Shown one piece after another: positions 1 to 9,287 of a stretch of 64,000 nt of DNA. The stretch is from Fodinicurvata sp. EGI_FJ10296 (GTDB lineage Bacteria > Pseudomonadota > Alphaproteobacteria > DSM-16000 > Inquilinaceae), in assembly GCF_040712075.1 (NCBI RefSeq), contig NZ_JBFCVL010000004.1, positions 481,352 through 545,351 on the forward strand, written 5' to 3'. The position numbers and the translations under genes were made by a program. Within the stretch, counting starts at the first letter, position 1. Each line of letters begins with the position of its first letter. A model generated the notes under the pieces. That model saw only the letters and a list, made by a program, of their open reading frames with translations, was not told the DNA's origin and did no database searches.

Positions 1-1124
1 ACGTTGCCGCCGCGGCCGTGCTGTCGGGCAACCGCAATTTCGAAGGCCGTGTCCATCCGCATGCCCGCATCAACTATATCGGATCGCCGCCGCTGGTCGT
101 CGCCTATGCGATCGCCGGTACCATGGCGCTGGACCTGCTGACGGAACCGCTCGGCCATGACGGCGACGGCAAGCCGGTCTATTTCTCCGAACTCTGGCCC
201 AGCGACGAAGAATTGATCGCGGTCGTCAACGATGCCCTGACGCCGGAGCGTTTCCGCGCGCGCTACGGGACGACACTGTTCGAGGGCGATGCCCGGTGGA
301 AGGAATTGTCGGCCCCGGAAGGCGCGCTGTTCGAGTGGCCGGACGACAGCCTTTACATGAAGGAGCCGCCATTCTTCCTGAATTTGGGCCCGACGCCCGA
401 TCCGGTGACCGACATCATCGGCGCCCGGCCGCTGGCAATCCTGGGTGACTCGATCACCACCGACCACATATCGCCGGTCGGAACGATCACGCCAACATCC
501 GCCGCCGGCAAGTTCCTGATGGAGCAAGGCGTCAGCGCGAAGGATTTCAACTCGTTCGCCGCGCGGCGGGTCAATCACGAGGTCATGACCCGCGGCGCCT
601 TTGCCAATATCCGCCTGCACAACGAGATGGCGCCCGACCACGACGGCGGCTGGACTCACCATCACCCGTCGGGTGACCTGCTACCGATGCACGAAGCCGC
701 TGCCCGATATAGGGCGGAGGGCGTGCCCCTCGTCGTGATCGCCGGTCGAGACTATGGCGCCGGGTCGTCGCGTGACTGGGCCGCCAAGGGCACGTGGATA
801 CTGGGTGTTCGGGCCGTGATCGCCGAAGGGCTGGAACGCATTCACCGATCGAACCTGGTCGGCATGGGCGTCCTGCCGCTGCAGTTCAAGGACGGCGTGA
901 CCCGCGAAACCCTGGGCCTCGATGGCACGGAAACGATCACGATCCGGGGCCTGGACGGCGCCATTACACCGCGCATGGAGGTGACGGCAGAGATCACGCG
1001 CGCCGACGGTTCGGTCGAGCGGGTGCCGCTGGTCTGCCGTCTCGATACGAATATCGAGGTAACCTATTACCAACAGGGCGGCATTCTGCAATACGTGCTG
1101 CGCAACGCCATGGGATCGGCATGA
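1..1124 (+). CDS. acnD: Fe/S-dependent 2-methylcitrate dehydratase AcnD, C-terminal part
   Basis: The reading frame is open from the left edge (first full codon at position 3), so the N-terminal part lies outside the window. About 373 C-terminal residues are visible. They carry the aconitase swivel-domain signatures ILGDSITTDHISP, RRVNHEVMTRGAFANIRL, YGAGSSRDWAAKGT and ERIHRSNLVGMGVLPLQF; the three cluster-binding cysteines would be in the missing part. Family: AcnA/AcnD aconitases. The AcnD assignment rests on the next gene, prpF, which overlaps by ATGA: AcnD with PrpF replaces PrpD in the 2-methylcitrate cycle (propionyl-CoA oxidation). prpB and prpC are not in view. A housekeeping aconitase is the alternative but would not normally be coupled to prpF. 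Confidence 0.8.
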   Translation, partial: VAAAAVLSGNRNFEGRVHPHARINYIGSPPLVVAYAIAGTMALDLLTEPLGHDGDGKPVYFSELWPSDEELIAVVNDALTPERFRARYGTTLFEGDARWKELSAPEGALFEWPDDSLYMKEPPFFLNLGPTPDPVTDIIGARPLAILGDSITTDHISPVGTITPTSAAGKFLMEQGVSAKDFNSFAARRVNHEVMTRGAFANIRLHNEMAPDHDGGWTHHHPSGDLLPMHEAAARYRAEGVPLVVIAGRDYGAGSSRDWAAKGTWILGVRAVIAEGLERIHRSNLVGMGVLPLQFKDGVTRETLGLDGTETITIRGLDGAITPRMEVTAEITRADGSVERVPLVCRLDTNIEVTYYQQGGILQYVLRNAMGSA

Positions 1125-2347
1125 CAATGGCCGCGAACCCTTCGCCCCTGCGCCGGTTTCCAGCGGTGTTCATGCGCGGCGGGACCAGCAACGCGTTGGT
1201 TTTCCAGCCGCGCGACCTGCCCACCGACGCGGCGGAACGCGACGCCGTGTTCCTGGCGGCGCTGGGCAGCCCCGATCCCGGCAAGCGTCAGCTCGACGGC
1301 ATGGGCGGGGGCATGTCGTCACTGTCGAAGGCCTGCATCGTCTCGGTGTCGGACCGTCCCGACGCCGATGTCGACTATACCTTCGCCCAGATCCCGGTGA
1401 ACGGGTTGCGCGTCGACTACAGCGCCAATTGCGGCAACATGTCGTCGGCGATCGGTCCGTTCGCGGTCGAACAGGGGCTGGTCGCCGTCAGCGGCAACGA
1501 GGCGGTGGTGCGCATCTTCAACACCAACACGAACAAGATCATCGTCAGTCGCTTTACCGTAGCGGACGGACTGCCCGTCATCGACGGCGAATTCGTCAAT
1601 CCCGGCGTTGCCGGCAGCGGCGCACCGATCCGGCTGGACTTCGTTCAACCGGGCGGCGCCGCGACCGAAAGGTTGCTGCCGACTGGCGCAACACGGGACG
1701 TACTGGAACATCCGAACCTGCCGGGCCCGATTACGGTCTCTGTCGTCGACGCCACCAATGCCGCTGTTTTCGTCGATGCCGAAAGCCTGGGCGTATCGGC
1801 ATCGATCACGCCCGACTCCATGGAGGCCGACACGGCGTTGATGGAACGGCTCGATCTGATCCGCCGGCTGGCCGCCGTCAAGGCCGGCATGGCGCCCGAT
1901 ATTACCGCGGCCGCGCGTATTCCCGGCAATCCGAAGGTCGCGCTGGTCGGGCCGCCCTCGGCCTATTGCCTGACCTCCGGCGAGGCGGTCGATGCTGACG
2001 GCGTGAACATACTGGTAAGGATGCTGTCCATGGGTCAGGCGCACCGGGCGATACCGTTGACCGGGGCGTTATGCACGGCGACCGCCGCGGCCATCGAGGG
2101 CACGGTCGTTCATGCCCGCGCCCGTCCCGTCGACGCCAAAAAGAATGGCGGGGCTTTCGCCATCGGGCATGCATCCGGCATTCTGCCCGCGGTTGCCGAT
2201 GTGGAGCGCACAGCGGAAGGCACCTGGACCGCCAACAGCGCCGGTGTCTTCCGGACCGCCCGACGGCTCATGGAGGGCAACGTTACCGTCTCGGCGGCCC
2301 GCGTCGCCGACCTGCTGGGACGATCCCGGGCCGAAGCGGCCGAATAA
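1121..2347 (+). CDS. prpF: 2-methylaconitate cis-trans isomerase PrpF
   Basis: 408 residues starting at the ATG that overlaps the acnD stop (ATGA), showing translational coupling; an in-frame ATG six bases on is possible. The PrpF N-terminal motif MRGGTS is at residues 18-23, and the diaminopimelate-epimerase-like fold residues expected for the family are present as Lys70 (GGMSSLSK) and Cys104 (NCGN). PrpF isomerises the trans product made by AcnD so that it can be hydrated to 2-methylisocitrate. The family also contains 4-oxalomesaconate tautomerases, but the acnD neighbour favours PrpF. Cytoplasmic. Confidence 0.87.
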   Translation: MTMAANPSPLRRFPAVFMRGGTSNALVFQPRDLPTDAAERDAVFLAALGSPDPGKRQLDGMGGGMSSLSKACIVSVSDRPDADVDYTFAQIPVNGLRVDYSANCGNMSSAIGPFAVEQGLVAVSGNEAVVRIFNTNTNKIIVSRFTVADGLPVIDGEFVNPGVAGSGAPIRLDFVQPGGAATERLLPTGATRDVLEHPNLPGPITVSVVDATNAAVFVDAESLGVSASITPDSMEADTALMERLDLIRRLAAVKAGMAPDITAAARIPGNPKVALVGPPSAYCLTSGEAVDADGVNILVRMLSMGQAHRAIPLTGALCTATAAAIEGTVVHARARPVDAKKNGGAFAIGHASGILPAVADVERTAEGTWTANSAGVFRTARRLMEGNVTVSAARVADLLGRSRAEAAE

Positions 2348-2410
2348 GTCGCGGCTTGTGTTGCGGCAGGCGTGGATTGAAGGGATTGGCTGCATCGTCG
2401 GCATCACCCG

Positions 2411-3625
2411 TCACGCTTCACGCATCAGCGTATGCTGGTCGACCAGATATCGATCGAACAGAGGCAGACTCGCCGCCCCTAGCGCCCGGCCGATGGAGCC
2501 GATCGTGCCGGCCTCGATCTCGGGCATATCAAGGCCCTGCAGGTCGTGGGCGCCGATGGCGCGGCGGGTCGCCGCGACCAGCCGATCCCGAACATCCCGC
2601 GGCATGCCGCCATCGATCACCACCGCCTCGAAGTCGATCATCGATACAGACGCTACGATGGCATGCGCCAGTCCCCGGGCGACGGCGGTGATCCACCGCT
2701 CGACATGATCGTCGATGGCGGCCCAATCGCCGGACGCCTGCCATAGCGGCGACGGATCCTGGCCGGCCGCCAGCAGCATGCGTTCCAGCACCAGCAACGA
2801 GGCCTGATCGATGAGCTGTTCGGGTTTGCCGCCGGGTCCGGGAACGGGCATCGAGCCCAGCGCGCCGGCATTGCCCGTGCGCCCGGTATAGAGGCTACCG
2901 TTCAGGACGATGCCGCCGCCGATGAAGGTGCCGATGTAGAAATAGATGAAATCCTGTCGGCCCGTTTGATCGCCGAACAGCAGTTCCGCGGCACAGGCCG
3001 CCGTGGCATCGTTCTGAAGATATACCGGATAGCTGCAGACATCGGCGATTTCCGCGCGCATGTCGACATGGCGCCACTGATCCATGGCGTCGGCGGGAGC
3101 GCCGACTTCCTCGTGCCAGTTCCAGAGTTGAAAGGGCATGGCGACACCGAAACCGGCGATCCGCTGGCGCAGATCGGCATCAAGCTCGTCTATCAGAGAC
3201 TCCATACCTTCGGCCACGAAGGTGATAATGGCGCGCGGATCGGGAAAGCGATAAGCGCGACGGCATTTGCCGCGCACAGTGCCCAGAAAATCGATCAGTA
3301 CCAGCTCGGCGCTCCGGCGCCCGACCTTGAGGCCCAGACAGAAGGCACCGTCGGCGTTGATCGACAGCGGAACCGACGGCTGGCCGACCTTGCCGCGAAT
3401 GGGATCGCCCCTGATCAGCAAAGCCTCAGCCTCCAGCGCGCGCATGATTACCGAGATCGTCTGCGCCGACAAGCCGGTCATCCTTGCCAGTTCCGTCTTG
3501 ACCAGAATACCGTGACGACGCACCAGGCTGAGCACCAGCCGTTCGTTATAGGCCCGCATGCCGCTCTGGTTCGAACCACGCAGCTGCTGGCCCCCGGGCT
3601 GCGTCAGCCCACCCGCTCCCACCAT
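2411..3625 (-). CDS. ROK-family transcriptional regulator of the adjacent sugar importer
   Basis: 404 residues. The ATG at 3625 follows a GAGGTGA ribosome-binding site. Residues about 22-85 form a winged helix-turn-helix (ERLVLSLVRRHGILVKTELARMTGLSAQTISVIM); the rest is a ROK sugar-kinase-like domain with the glycine-rich segment FYIGTFIGGGIVLNG. The Cys-rich zinc motif of catalytic ROK kinases is not seen (GNAGALGSMPV in its place), as is common in repressor-type members. It is divergent from frcBCA across a 278-bp gap containing a long palindrome, so it probably represses that operon and responds to a sugar. No separate kinase gene accompanies it. Confidence 0.85.
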   Translation of the reverse strand: MVGAGGLTQPGGQQLRGSNQSGMRAYNERLVLSLVRRHGILVKTELARMTGLSAQTISVIMRALEAEALLIRGDPIRGKVGQPSVPLSINADGAFCLGLKVGRRSAELVLIDFLGTVRGKCRRAYRFPDPRAIITFVAEGMESLIDELDADLRQRIAGFGVAMPFQLWNWHEEVGAPADAMDQWRHVDMRAEIADVCSYPVYLQNDATAACAAELLFGDQTGRQDFIYFYIGTFIGGGIVLNGSLYTGRTGNAGALGSMPVPGPGGKPEQLIDQASLLVLERMLLAAGQDPSPLWQASGDWAAIDDHVERWITAVARGLAHAIVASVSMIDFEAVVIDGGMPRDVRDRLVAATRRAIGAHDLQGLDMPEIEAGTIGSIGRALGAASLPLFDRYLVDQHTLMREA

Positions 3626-3751
3626 GCCGGGTCACCTCTTCCCATTTCAGGTCTTTCCCATTTCCGGCCCCACTGCCCGTCCCATTTCCTGGACGGCCTG
3701 TTTCGACTGTTGTCCCTGGAGGCGACCGGAACGATGCGGCGGGTACCGGCA

Positions 3752-3792
3752 CCTGTCAATCAATAAATCAGAGTGATTTGTTTATTGACAGG
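3752..3792. promoter_or_regulatory. 41-bp near-perfect palindrome, probable ROK-regulator operator
   Basis: Two 19-nt arms, CCTGTCAATCAATAAATCA and its complement with two mismatches, flank a 3-nt loop (GAG). It sits 127 bp upstream of the divergent ROK gene and 111 bp upstream of frcB. The A/T-rich core resembles the TTATTT/AAATAA-type half sites of ROK repressors (NagC, Mlc). Function as an operator is inferred from position and symmetry. The rest of the 3626-3903 gap shows only the frcB ribosome-binding site. Confidence 0.6.
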
Positions 3793-3903
3793 TGAGTGGG
3801 ATGGTGTTCGTTCAGGATAGCGTGAAGGATCGTAGACACGACAATCTATCCGACGCGATCCCCGGAAATCGGGGCGAGGAAACACTCAAGGGAGGCTGAC
3901 ATC

Positions 3904-4938
3904 ATGAAAAGATCCATTGCCCTTGCGTCAACGGTTCTCGGTACCGCCATGCTTGCCATGGCCGCTACCGGGCCCGCGAACGCAGACGACCAGATCGGCG
4001 CATGCCTGATCACCAAGACCGATATCAATCCGTTCTTCGTCAAGATGTAGGAAGGCGCCACCCAGGCCGCCGAAGAGTTGGGCGTCGAACTGTCTACCTA
4101 TGCCGGGCGCGTCGACGGCGACCACCAGACACAGGTCGCAGCGGTGGAATCCTGCATCGCGGCCGGCGTCAGCGGCATCCTGATCACTGCCTCCGATACC
4201 AAGGCCATCGTCGATGTCGTGGAAACGGCGCGAGAGAACGGCATTCTGGTCATCGCGCTCGATACGCCGCTTGAGCCCATTGACGCTGCCGACGCGACTT
4301 TTGCCACCGACAATTTCAAGGCGGGCGAACTGATCGGCCAATGGGCCGCCGCCCAGCTCGGCGACGATGCGGCGAATGCCCGGATCGCGATGCTGGACCT
4401 GTCTGCCAGCCAGCCATCGGTCGATGTCCTGCGAAACCAGGGCTTCCTGACCGGCTTCGGCATTGACGTCAACGATCCCAACCTGATCGGGGACGAAGAC
4501 GATGACCGCATCATTGGTAACGACGTCACGGCCGGCAACGAAGAAGGCGGCCGCACGGCCATGGAGAACCTGCTTCAGGTCGATCCCGACATCAACGTCG
4601 TCTACACCATTAACGAGCCAGCCGCCGCCGGTGCCTATGAATCGCTGCGGGCATTCGGCCGGCAGGACGACGTCCTTCTCGTCTCGATTGATGGCGGTTG
4701 TCCGGGAGTGCAGAACGTCGCCGAAGGGATCATCGGCGCGACCGCACAACAATACCCGCTTGAAATGGCTGCTCTGGGCATTGAAGCAATCGTCGAATAT
4801 GCAGAAACGGGCGAAGTCGCCGAGCCGACGCCGGGTCTCGATTTTTATGACACGGGCGTTCAACTCGTGACCGACCAACCGGTCGACGGCATCGAGTCCA
4901 TCGATAGCGAAGAGGGCGCCGAGCTCTGCTGGGGGTAG
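3904..4938 (+). pseudogene. frcB: Fructose-type ABC transporter substrate-binding protein FrcB, interrupted by an in-frame TAG
   Basis: The start ATG follows a strong GGGAGG site and a typical signal peptide (residues 1-27, ending ANA). At codon 49 (4048-4050) the frame reads TAG in [18 protein letters not shown]; family members have a basic residue there, so a single AAG-to-TAG change explains it. The rest of the periplasmic-binding-protein family 2 domain (residues 50-344) is intact in the same frame to the stop at 4936. Possible internal starts (for example TTG 4078) would lack the signal peptide, so without suppression the importer would have no working binding protein. frcC and frcA downstream are intact. 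The break may be a recent mutation or a sequencing error. Confidence 0.85.
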
Positions 4939-5102
4939 CAAGCAGGCAAGGCGACGGTACCGGGACAGGCGTTGCCGTCCGTCCCGGGGCCCGCTTTTCG
5001 CAAGAAGCGCCACATCGACACTGATTCCAGCAGATGACAGCCCGTTCCGGCAAGGCGGCGTTTCGGTGGTCAGCATTCGGTTGGGCGAAACGGGAGGACT
5101 CG

Positions 5103-6185
5103 ATGAGCAGCATCGACGAACGTGCCGACGGAAATCAGCGCTATGACGGAAGTGCCGATCTCGGCGGTCAAGGCACGGCCGAGTTCGAGCCGCGCCATCA
5201 TTCGATCATCGACCGGATCCAGCATTTCCTCCACGGCAATCCGACGATGGTGCCCATCATCGTGCTCGTCGTCAGCATCGTCGCCTTCGGGTTTATCGCT
5301 GGCGATCGCTTCTTTTCGGCCTTCAATCTTTCCCTGATCATCCGGCAGGTGGCGATCATCGGCATCCTGGCGGCGGCGCAGAGCCTGGTTATTCTGACCG
5401 CCGGCATCGACCTGTCGGTGGCTGCGATCATGGTCCTGATGTCGGTGATCATGGGTAGCCTGGCCGTAAATTTCGGCATACCGGCGCCGATTGCCATTGT
5501 CGTCGGGTTCGCGGGCGGCATTGCCGCCGGGGCGATGAACGGCCTTCTGGTGACCAAGCTGAAGTTGCCGCCGTTCATCACGACGCTCGGCACATGGAAC
5601 GTCTTTTTCGCCGTCAATCTGTGGCTTTCCGGCGCCCAATCGATCCGCAGCCAATCGATCGACGAGCAAGCACCGCTGCTGAAGATCTTCGGGAACACCT
5701 TCAGCATGTTCGGTGCCCAGTTCTCGTACGGGTCGATCCTGCTGATCGCGGTGTTCGCCGCGCTCTGGTATCTGCTGAACCGTACCGCCTGGGGCCGGCA
5801 CGTCTATGCCGTCGGCGACGACCGTGAGGCCGCCGAACTGTCAGGCATCCGCACCAACCGCGTGCTGATTTCCGTCTATGCGCTCGCCGGGTTCGTGTGC
5901 GCGCTGGCCGCCTGGGCGTCCATCGGCCGGGTTGGGTCGGTCTCGCCGCAAAGCTTCTACGAAGGCAACCTGCAATCGATCACCGCCGTCGTCATCGGCG
6001 GCATTTCATTGTTCGGCGGGCGTGGCTCGATCATGGGTCCACTCGTCGGGGCGCTGATCGTGGGCGTCTTCCAGTCGGGTCTGCGGCTCGCCGGGGTGGA
6101 CGTCCTGTGGCAGGTGTTCGCCATCGGCTGGCTGATCATCATCGCGGTCGCCATCGACCAGTGGATAAGAAAGGTTTCGGCATGA
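5103..6185 (+). CDS. frcC: Sugar ABC transporter permease FrcC
   Basis: 360 residues from the ATG at 5103, preceded by GGGAGGAC. A soluble N-terminus of about 50 residues is followed by 8-10 hydrophobic segments. The RbsC/FrcC-family (BPD_transp_2) signatures include ILTAGIDLSVAAIM, the EAA-like NGLLVTKLKLPPFITTLGTW, and VVIGGISLFGGRGS near the C-terminus. It forms the inner-membrane channel of the fructose/ribose-type importer. It overlaps frcA by ATGA and follows frcB by 164 nt, so the three form one operon controlled from the 3.7-kb palindrome region. Confidence 0.88.
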   Translation: MSSIDERADGNQRYDGSADLGGQGTAEFEPRHHSIIDRIQHFLHGNPTMVPIIVLVVSIVAFGFIAGDRFFSAFNLSLIIRQVAIIGILAAAQSLVILTAGIDLSVAAIMVLMSVIMGSLAVNFGIPAPIAIVVGFAGGIAAGAMNGLLVTKLKLPPFITTLGTWNVFFAVNLWLSGAQSIRSQSIDEQAPLLKIFGNTFSMFGAQFSYGSILLIAVFAALWYLLNRTAWGRHVYAVGDDREAAELSGIRTNRVLISVYALAGFVCALAAWASIGRVGSVSPQSFYEGNLQSITAVVIGGISLFGGRGSIMGPLVGALIVGVFQSGLRLAGVDVLWQVFAIGWLIIIAVAIDQWIRKVSA

Positions 6186-6973
6186 CGGACGCGACCGGAA
6201 AACAACCCATGCTTTCGGCGCGGGGCGTGGTCAAACGCTATGGCCGCGTCGTCGCGCTCAATCACGCCGATTTCGAACTCTATCCCGGCGAGGTTCTGGC
6301 CGTGATCGGCGACAACGGCGCCGGCAAGACGTCGCTGATCAAGGCGTTATCGGGCGCCATCACTATCGACGAAGGGGAAATGGTGCTGAACGGCGCGCCG
6401 GTTCGGTTCCAGTCGCCGATGGAAGCGCGCGAAGCCGGAATCGAGACCGTATACCAGACCCTTGCGCTGTCGCCGGCGCTATCGATCGCCGACAACATGT
6501 TCCTCGGCCGCGAGATCCGCAAATCCGGCCCGCTCGGCTCGATCTTTCGCATGCTCGACCGGACCCGGATGGAAAAGCTGGCGCGCGAAAAGCTGTCCGA
6601 TCTGGGCCTGATGACGATCCAGAACATCGCCCAGCCGGTGGAAACCCTTTCCGGCGGGCAGCGCCAAGGCGTCGCCGTCGCGCGTGCGGCGGCCTTCGGA
6701 TCGAAGGTGATCATCATGGACGAACCGACCGCCGCGCTGGGCGTCAAGGAATCGCGCCGCGTACTCGATCTCATTCAGGATGTGCGGGCCCGCGGTATTC
6801 CGATCGTGCTGATCTCGCACAACATGCCCCATGTGTTCGAAGTCGCGGACCGGATACACATCCACCGACTTGGGCGGCGCCTGTGCGTCATCGATCCCAA
6901 GGCACACTCGATGTCGGACGCTGTCGCGTTCATGACCGGGGCCAAGGCCCCGCCCGAGACGGTTGCGGCGTAA
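6182..6973 (+). CDS. frcA: Sugar ABC transporter ATP-binding protein FrcA
   Basis: 263 residues with a single nucleotide-binding domain, unlike the duplicated RbsA. Walker A GDNGAGKT (about residues 43-50), signature LSGGQRQGVAVARA, Walker B KVIIMDEPTAALG, and H-loop LISHNMPHVFEVADRIHIHRLGRRL are all present. From memory the sequence closely follows rhizobial FrcA, including the C-terminal DAVAFMTGAK. It energises uptake of fructose, mannose or ribose-like sugars through FrcC. The start codon overlaps the frcC stop. The frcK kinase gene that follows in rhizobia is absent; folE follows on the other strand. Confidence 0.88.
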   Translation: MTDATGKQPMLSARGVVKRYGRVVALNHADFELYPGEVLAVIGDNGAGKTSLIKALSGAITIDEGEMVLNGAPVRFQSPMEAREAGIETVYQTLALSPALSIADNMFLGREIRKSGPLGSIFRMLDRTRMEKLAREKLSDLGLMTIQNIAQPVETLSGGQRQGVAVARAAAFGSKVIIMDEPTAALGVKESRRVLDLIQDVRARGIPIVLISHNMPHVFEVADRIHIHRLGRRLCVIDPKAHSMSDAVAFMTGAKAPPETVAA

Positions 6974-7033
6974 ACGTATCGGCTGCGCCGACGCAAACGT
7001 GATAGGGCGTTGGGCAGCGGTCTGTTCGCGCCC

Positions 7034-7678
7034 CTATCTGTGGCCAATCATCGAACGGAATTCCCGGCGCAGTTCCGGATCGGTCCTGAACACGCCGCGC
7101 ATCTGGCTGGTCGCCATGCTGGTGCCTTCCTTGCGGATGCCGCGGCACGTCATGCAGTGATGCTCGCTTTCAAGGATCACGGCCACGCCGCGCGGGGCGA
7201 GCCCCTCGTCGATCGTGTTGGCGATCTGGGCGGTCATCTTTTCCTGAATTTGCAGTCGCTTGGCATAGGCTTCGACCACGCGGGCCAGTTTGCTGATCCC
7301 CACCACGCGGCGGTCGGGCAGATAGGCAATATGGGCTTTGCCGAGGATCGGCACCATGTGGTGCTCGCAGTGGCTTTCGAAGCCGATATCGCGCAGCACG
7401 ACCATTTCGTCATAGCCATCGACTTCGCCAAAGGTCCGCTTGAGCATCTCCAGCGGATCGGCCGTATAGCCGGCGAAGAATTCTTCATACGCCTTCACGA
7501 CGCGGGACGGCGTGTCGACCAGCCCTTCCCGCTCGGGATCCTCGCCGATCCACCCCAGCAATGTCCGCACGGCCTCTTCCGCCTCGGCACGGGTGGGACG
7601 CCGTTGCGACGACCCGACGGCGGTACGGTCCAAACAAGACTCGGTTACTGAAGTGATGGCATGTCCGTTATAGGCCAC
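7034..7678 (-). CDS. folE: GTP cyclohydrolase I FolE
   Basis: 214 residues when started at GTG 7678, which has a good AAGGGG site seven bases upstream; upstream in-frame starts (ATG 7738, TTG 7774) lack one and would add 20-32 unconserved residues. It converts GTP to dihydroneopterin triphosphate for folate synthesis. Zinc and active-site residues are visible in [11 protein letters not shown] and in [13 protein letters not shown]; the family blocks [17 protein letters not shown] and [22 protein letters not shown] are intact. It is convergent with frcA and lies just downstream of apaG on the same strand. Confidence 0.93.
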   Translation of the reverse strand: MAYNGHAITSVTESCLDRTAVGSSQRRPTRAEAEEAVRTLLGWIGEDPEREGLVDTPSRVVKAYEEFFAGYTADPLEMLKRTFGEVDGYDEMVVLRDIGFESHCEHHMVPILGKAHIAYLPDRRVVGISKLARVVEAYAKRLQIQEKMTAQIANTIDEGLAPRGVAVILESEHHCMTCRGIRKEGTSMATSQMRGVFRTDPELRREFRSMIGHR

Positions 7679-7815
7679 GGCCGATCCCCTTGAATGCTGA
7701 TCAATGAACTGGGTCGGAACATCAGAGATTTTACGCATGATTGCATGAAATGTGCCGGCCTCCTCATGAGTCAAGACCGTCCGACCCCTTCTTTCGCTGC
7801 CGAGGCGCTTGCCGC

Positions 7816-8208
7816 TTAGTTGACCATAGCGCCGTCATGCGGGCTGTCGAGTGAGAAAGCCGGTATGGTAACGTCAAAGGCATCACCCTGATCGGTTTCC
7901 ATCTGATAGCTGCCCTGCATCATACCCGACGGCGTCACCAATGGCGTTCCGCTGGAATATTCGAAGCTTTCGCCCGGCGGCAATGTCGGTTCCACCCCCA
8001 CGACGCCCTGCCCTTCGACAGTCTGGACGATGCCGCGATTGTCGGTTATCCGCCAACGCCGCGTTCTGAGCTGAACGGTATCGCTGCCCTTGTTCTCGAT
8101 CCGGATATGATAGGCCCAGACGAATCGACCCTCCGGCGGTGACGACTGATCCTCCAGGAAGGTTGCCTTCACCGAGACCTCTATTCCACGCGTTACTGCC
8201 TTATACAT
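7816..8208 (-). CDS. apaG: ApaG-domain protein
   Basis: 130 residues, the usual ApaG length. The family core is clear: [25 protein letters not shown], then the glycine-rich [38 protein letters not shown], forming a fibronectin-III-like beta sandwich. ApaG has been linked to Co2+/Mg2+ handling and diadenosine-tetraphosphate phenotypes, but its biochemical role is not settled. It lies 137 bp upstream of folE on the same strand; co-transcription is possible. Confidence 0.9.
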   Translation of the reverse strand: MYKAVTRGIEVSVKATFLEDQSSPPEGRFVWAYHIRIENKGSDTVQLRTRRWRITDNRGIVQTVEGQGVVGVEPTLPPGESFEYSSGTPLVTPSGMMQGSYQMETDQGDAFDVTIPAFSLDSPHDGAMVN

Positions 8209-8297
8209 TCCACGATCCTGACATGGCGGGCCTCTTCGAACTACCCCCTATGGACACCAGCCCCACTCTACCCTTCGATCCACTGACCCGCATACCG

Positions 8298-9128
8298 TTA
8301 AAGCACCCAGATTTCGGCCCGCCGCCCCATCGCCCCGCCGCCGGCGCCCTCATCGGCCAGCGACGGGGGCAGGACGCCCCGATTCCGGACGTCGATCCGC
8401 GCGGCAGGAACGCCCTCAGCAACAAGAGCGTCCCTTACGGCTTCGGCCCGGCGCGCAGCCAGCCCCGAACCGGCCGGTTCGGAGGCCCGGTCGGCGTTAC
8501 CGGCGATCAGGATCCGCATCCATGCGCCCGACGCATCGGCGGCAACGCTGGCGATCGCCTCGCGGCCGCTTTGGGTCAGCTGGTCCGACCCCTGGCCGAA
8601 GAATACGACATCGTCGGCCATTCCACGCGGCTGACCCTGGATGCCGGCATTCTCCACCGCCCGCAGCGATCGACGAAACGATCCCCGACAATCCTCGCGC
8701 CGGGAGGCCAGCGCCGGATCGGCATGGGCCATGAGCCAGCAATCGAACGACACCTGCGCCCTGGCCGCGGCTTCGGGAAAAGCCGACCGCCCCCCGCCCG
8801 TCAGGGCCTGGTTCAACCGGGCGCGACCGGCCGCCAGATCCGTTGCCAGCGCCGGCGTGATCGGCCACTCAGCGGGACTTTCGGCAAGGACGCGGCGCTG
8901 CGAGCCGGACGCCTCGTACTTGTCCGCGATCGTTTGACGCACCCGCGCGGATGCGGTAGCAACCTCGGGTTCGGAAAGCAGTTCGCTATAGGCGGCTGCG
9001 ATTTCCGAGGCGAACGGCGACTTCTCCCGTGTCGGGCCGCCACCGCCCGGCCCGCCGCCACAGCCCGCAAGCACAAGAATGGCGAGTGCCAGGCAGGCAA
9101 AGGTCGAAACGGAACGAAGACGCATCAT
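8298..9128 (-). CDS. OmpA-family lipoprotein
   Basis: About 276 residues. The start is one of two adjacent ATGs at 9128/9125. The N-terminus is a lipoprotein signal with lipobox LVLAGC, followed by a glycine-rich linker. A helical middle region (residues about 35-155) is of unknown function. The C-terminal 110 residues form an OmpA-like peptidoglycan-binding domain: VVFFGQGSDQLTQSGREAI, ILIAGNADRASEPAGSGLAARRAEAVRDAL, and GRRAEIWV at the end. Predicted to sit in the outer membrane and contact peptidoglycan. It stands alone between apaG and ynjD. Confidence 0.75.
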   Translation of the reverse strand: MMRLRSVSTFACLALAILVLAGCGGGPGGGGPTREKSPFASEIAAAYSELLSEPEVATASARVRQTIADKYEASGSQRRVLAESPAEWPITPALATDLAAGRARLNQALTGGGRSAFPEAAARAQVSFDCWLMAHADPALASRREDCRGSFRRSLRAVENAGIQGQPRGMADDVVFFGQGSDQLTQSGREAIASVAADASGAWMRILIAGNADRASEPAGSGLAARRAEAVRDALVAEGVPAARIDVRNRGVLPPSLADEGAGGGAMGRRAEIWVL

Positions 9129-9287
9129 CACTCTACCCATATCTGGCAAATCTGGCGGATCGGTGGCTCCGGGGCGTCGATGAGGACCCAGTATCCGGGG
9201 GCAAAGCCAGAGTGATCGGGATCGGACACGCTTTTGGCAAGGAAAAACCGACCGGCGCGGCATGGCAGCCATTCCTCAGCCGCGTTG

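Noticed and set aside
3928..5076. 382-codon minus-strand frame over frcB
   Set aside because: Antisense shadow of frcB; composition and lack of motifs argue against coding.
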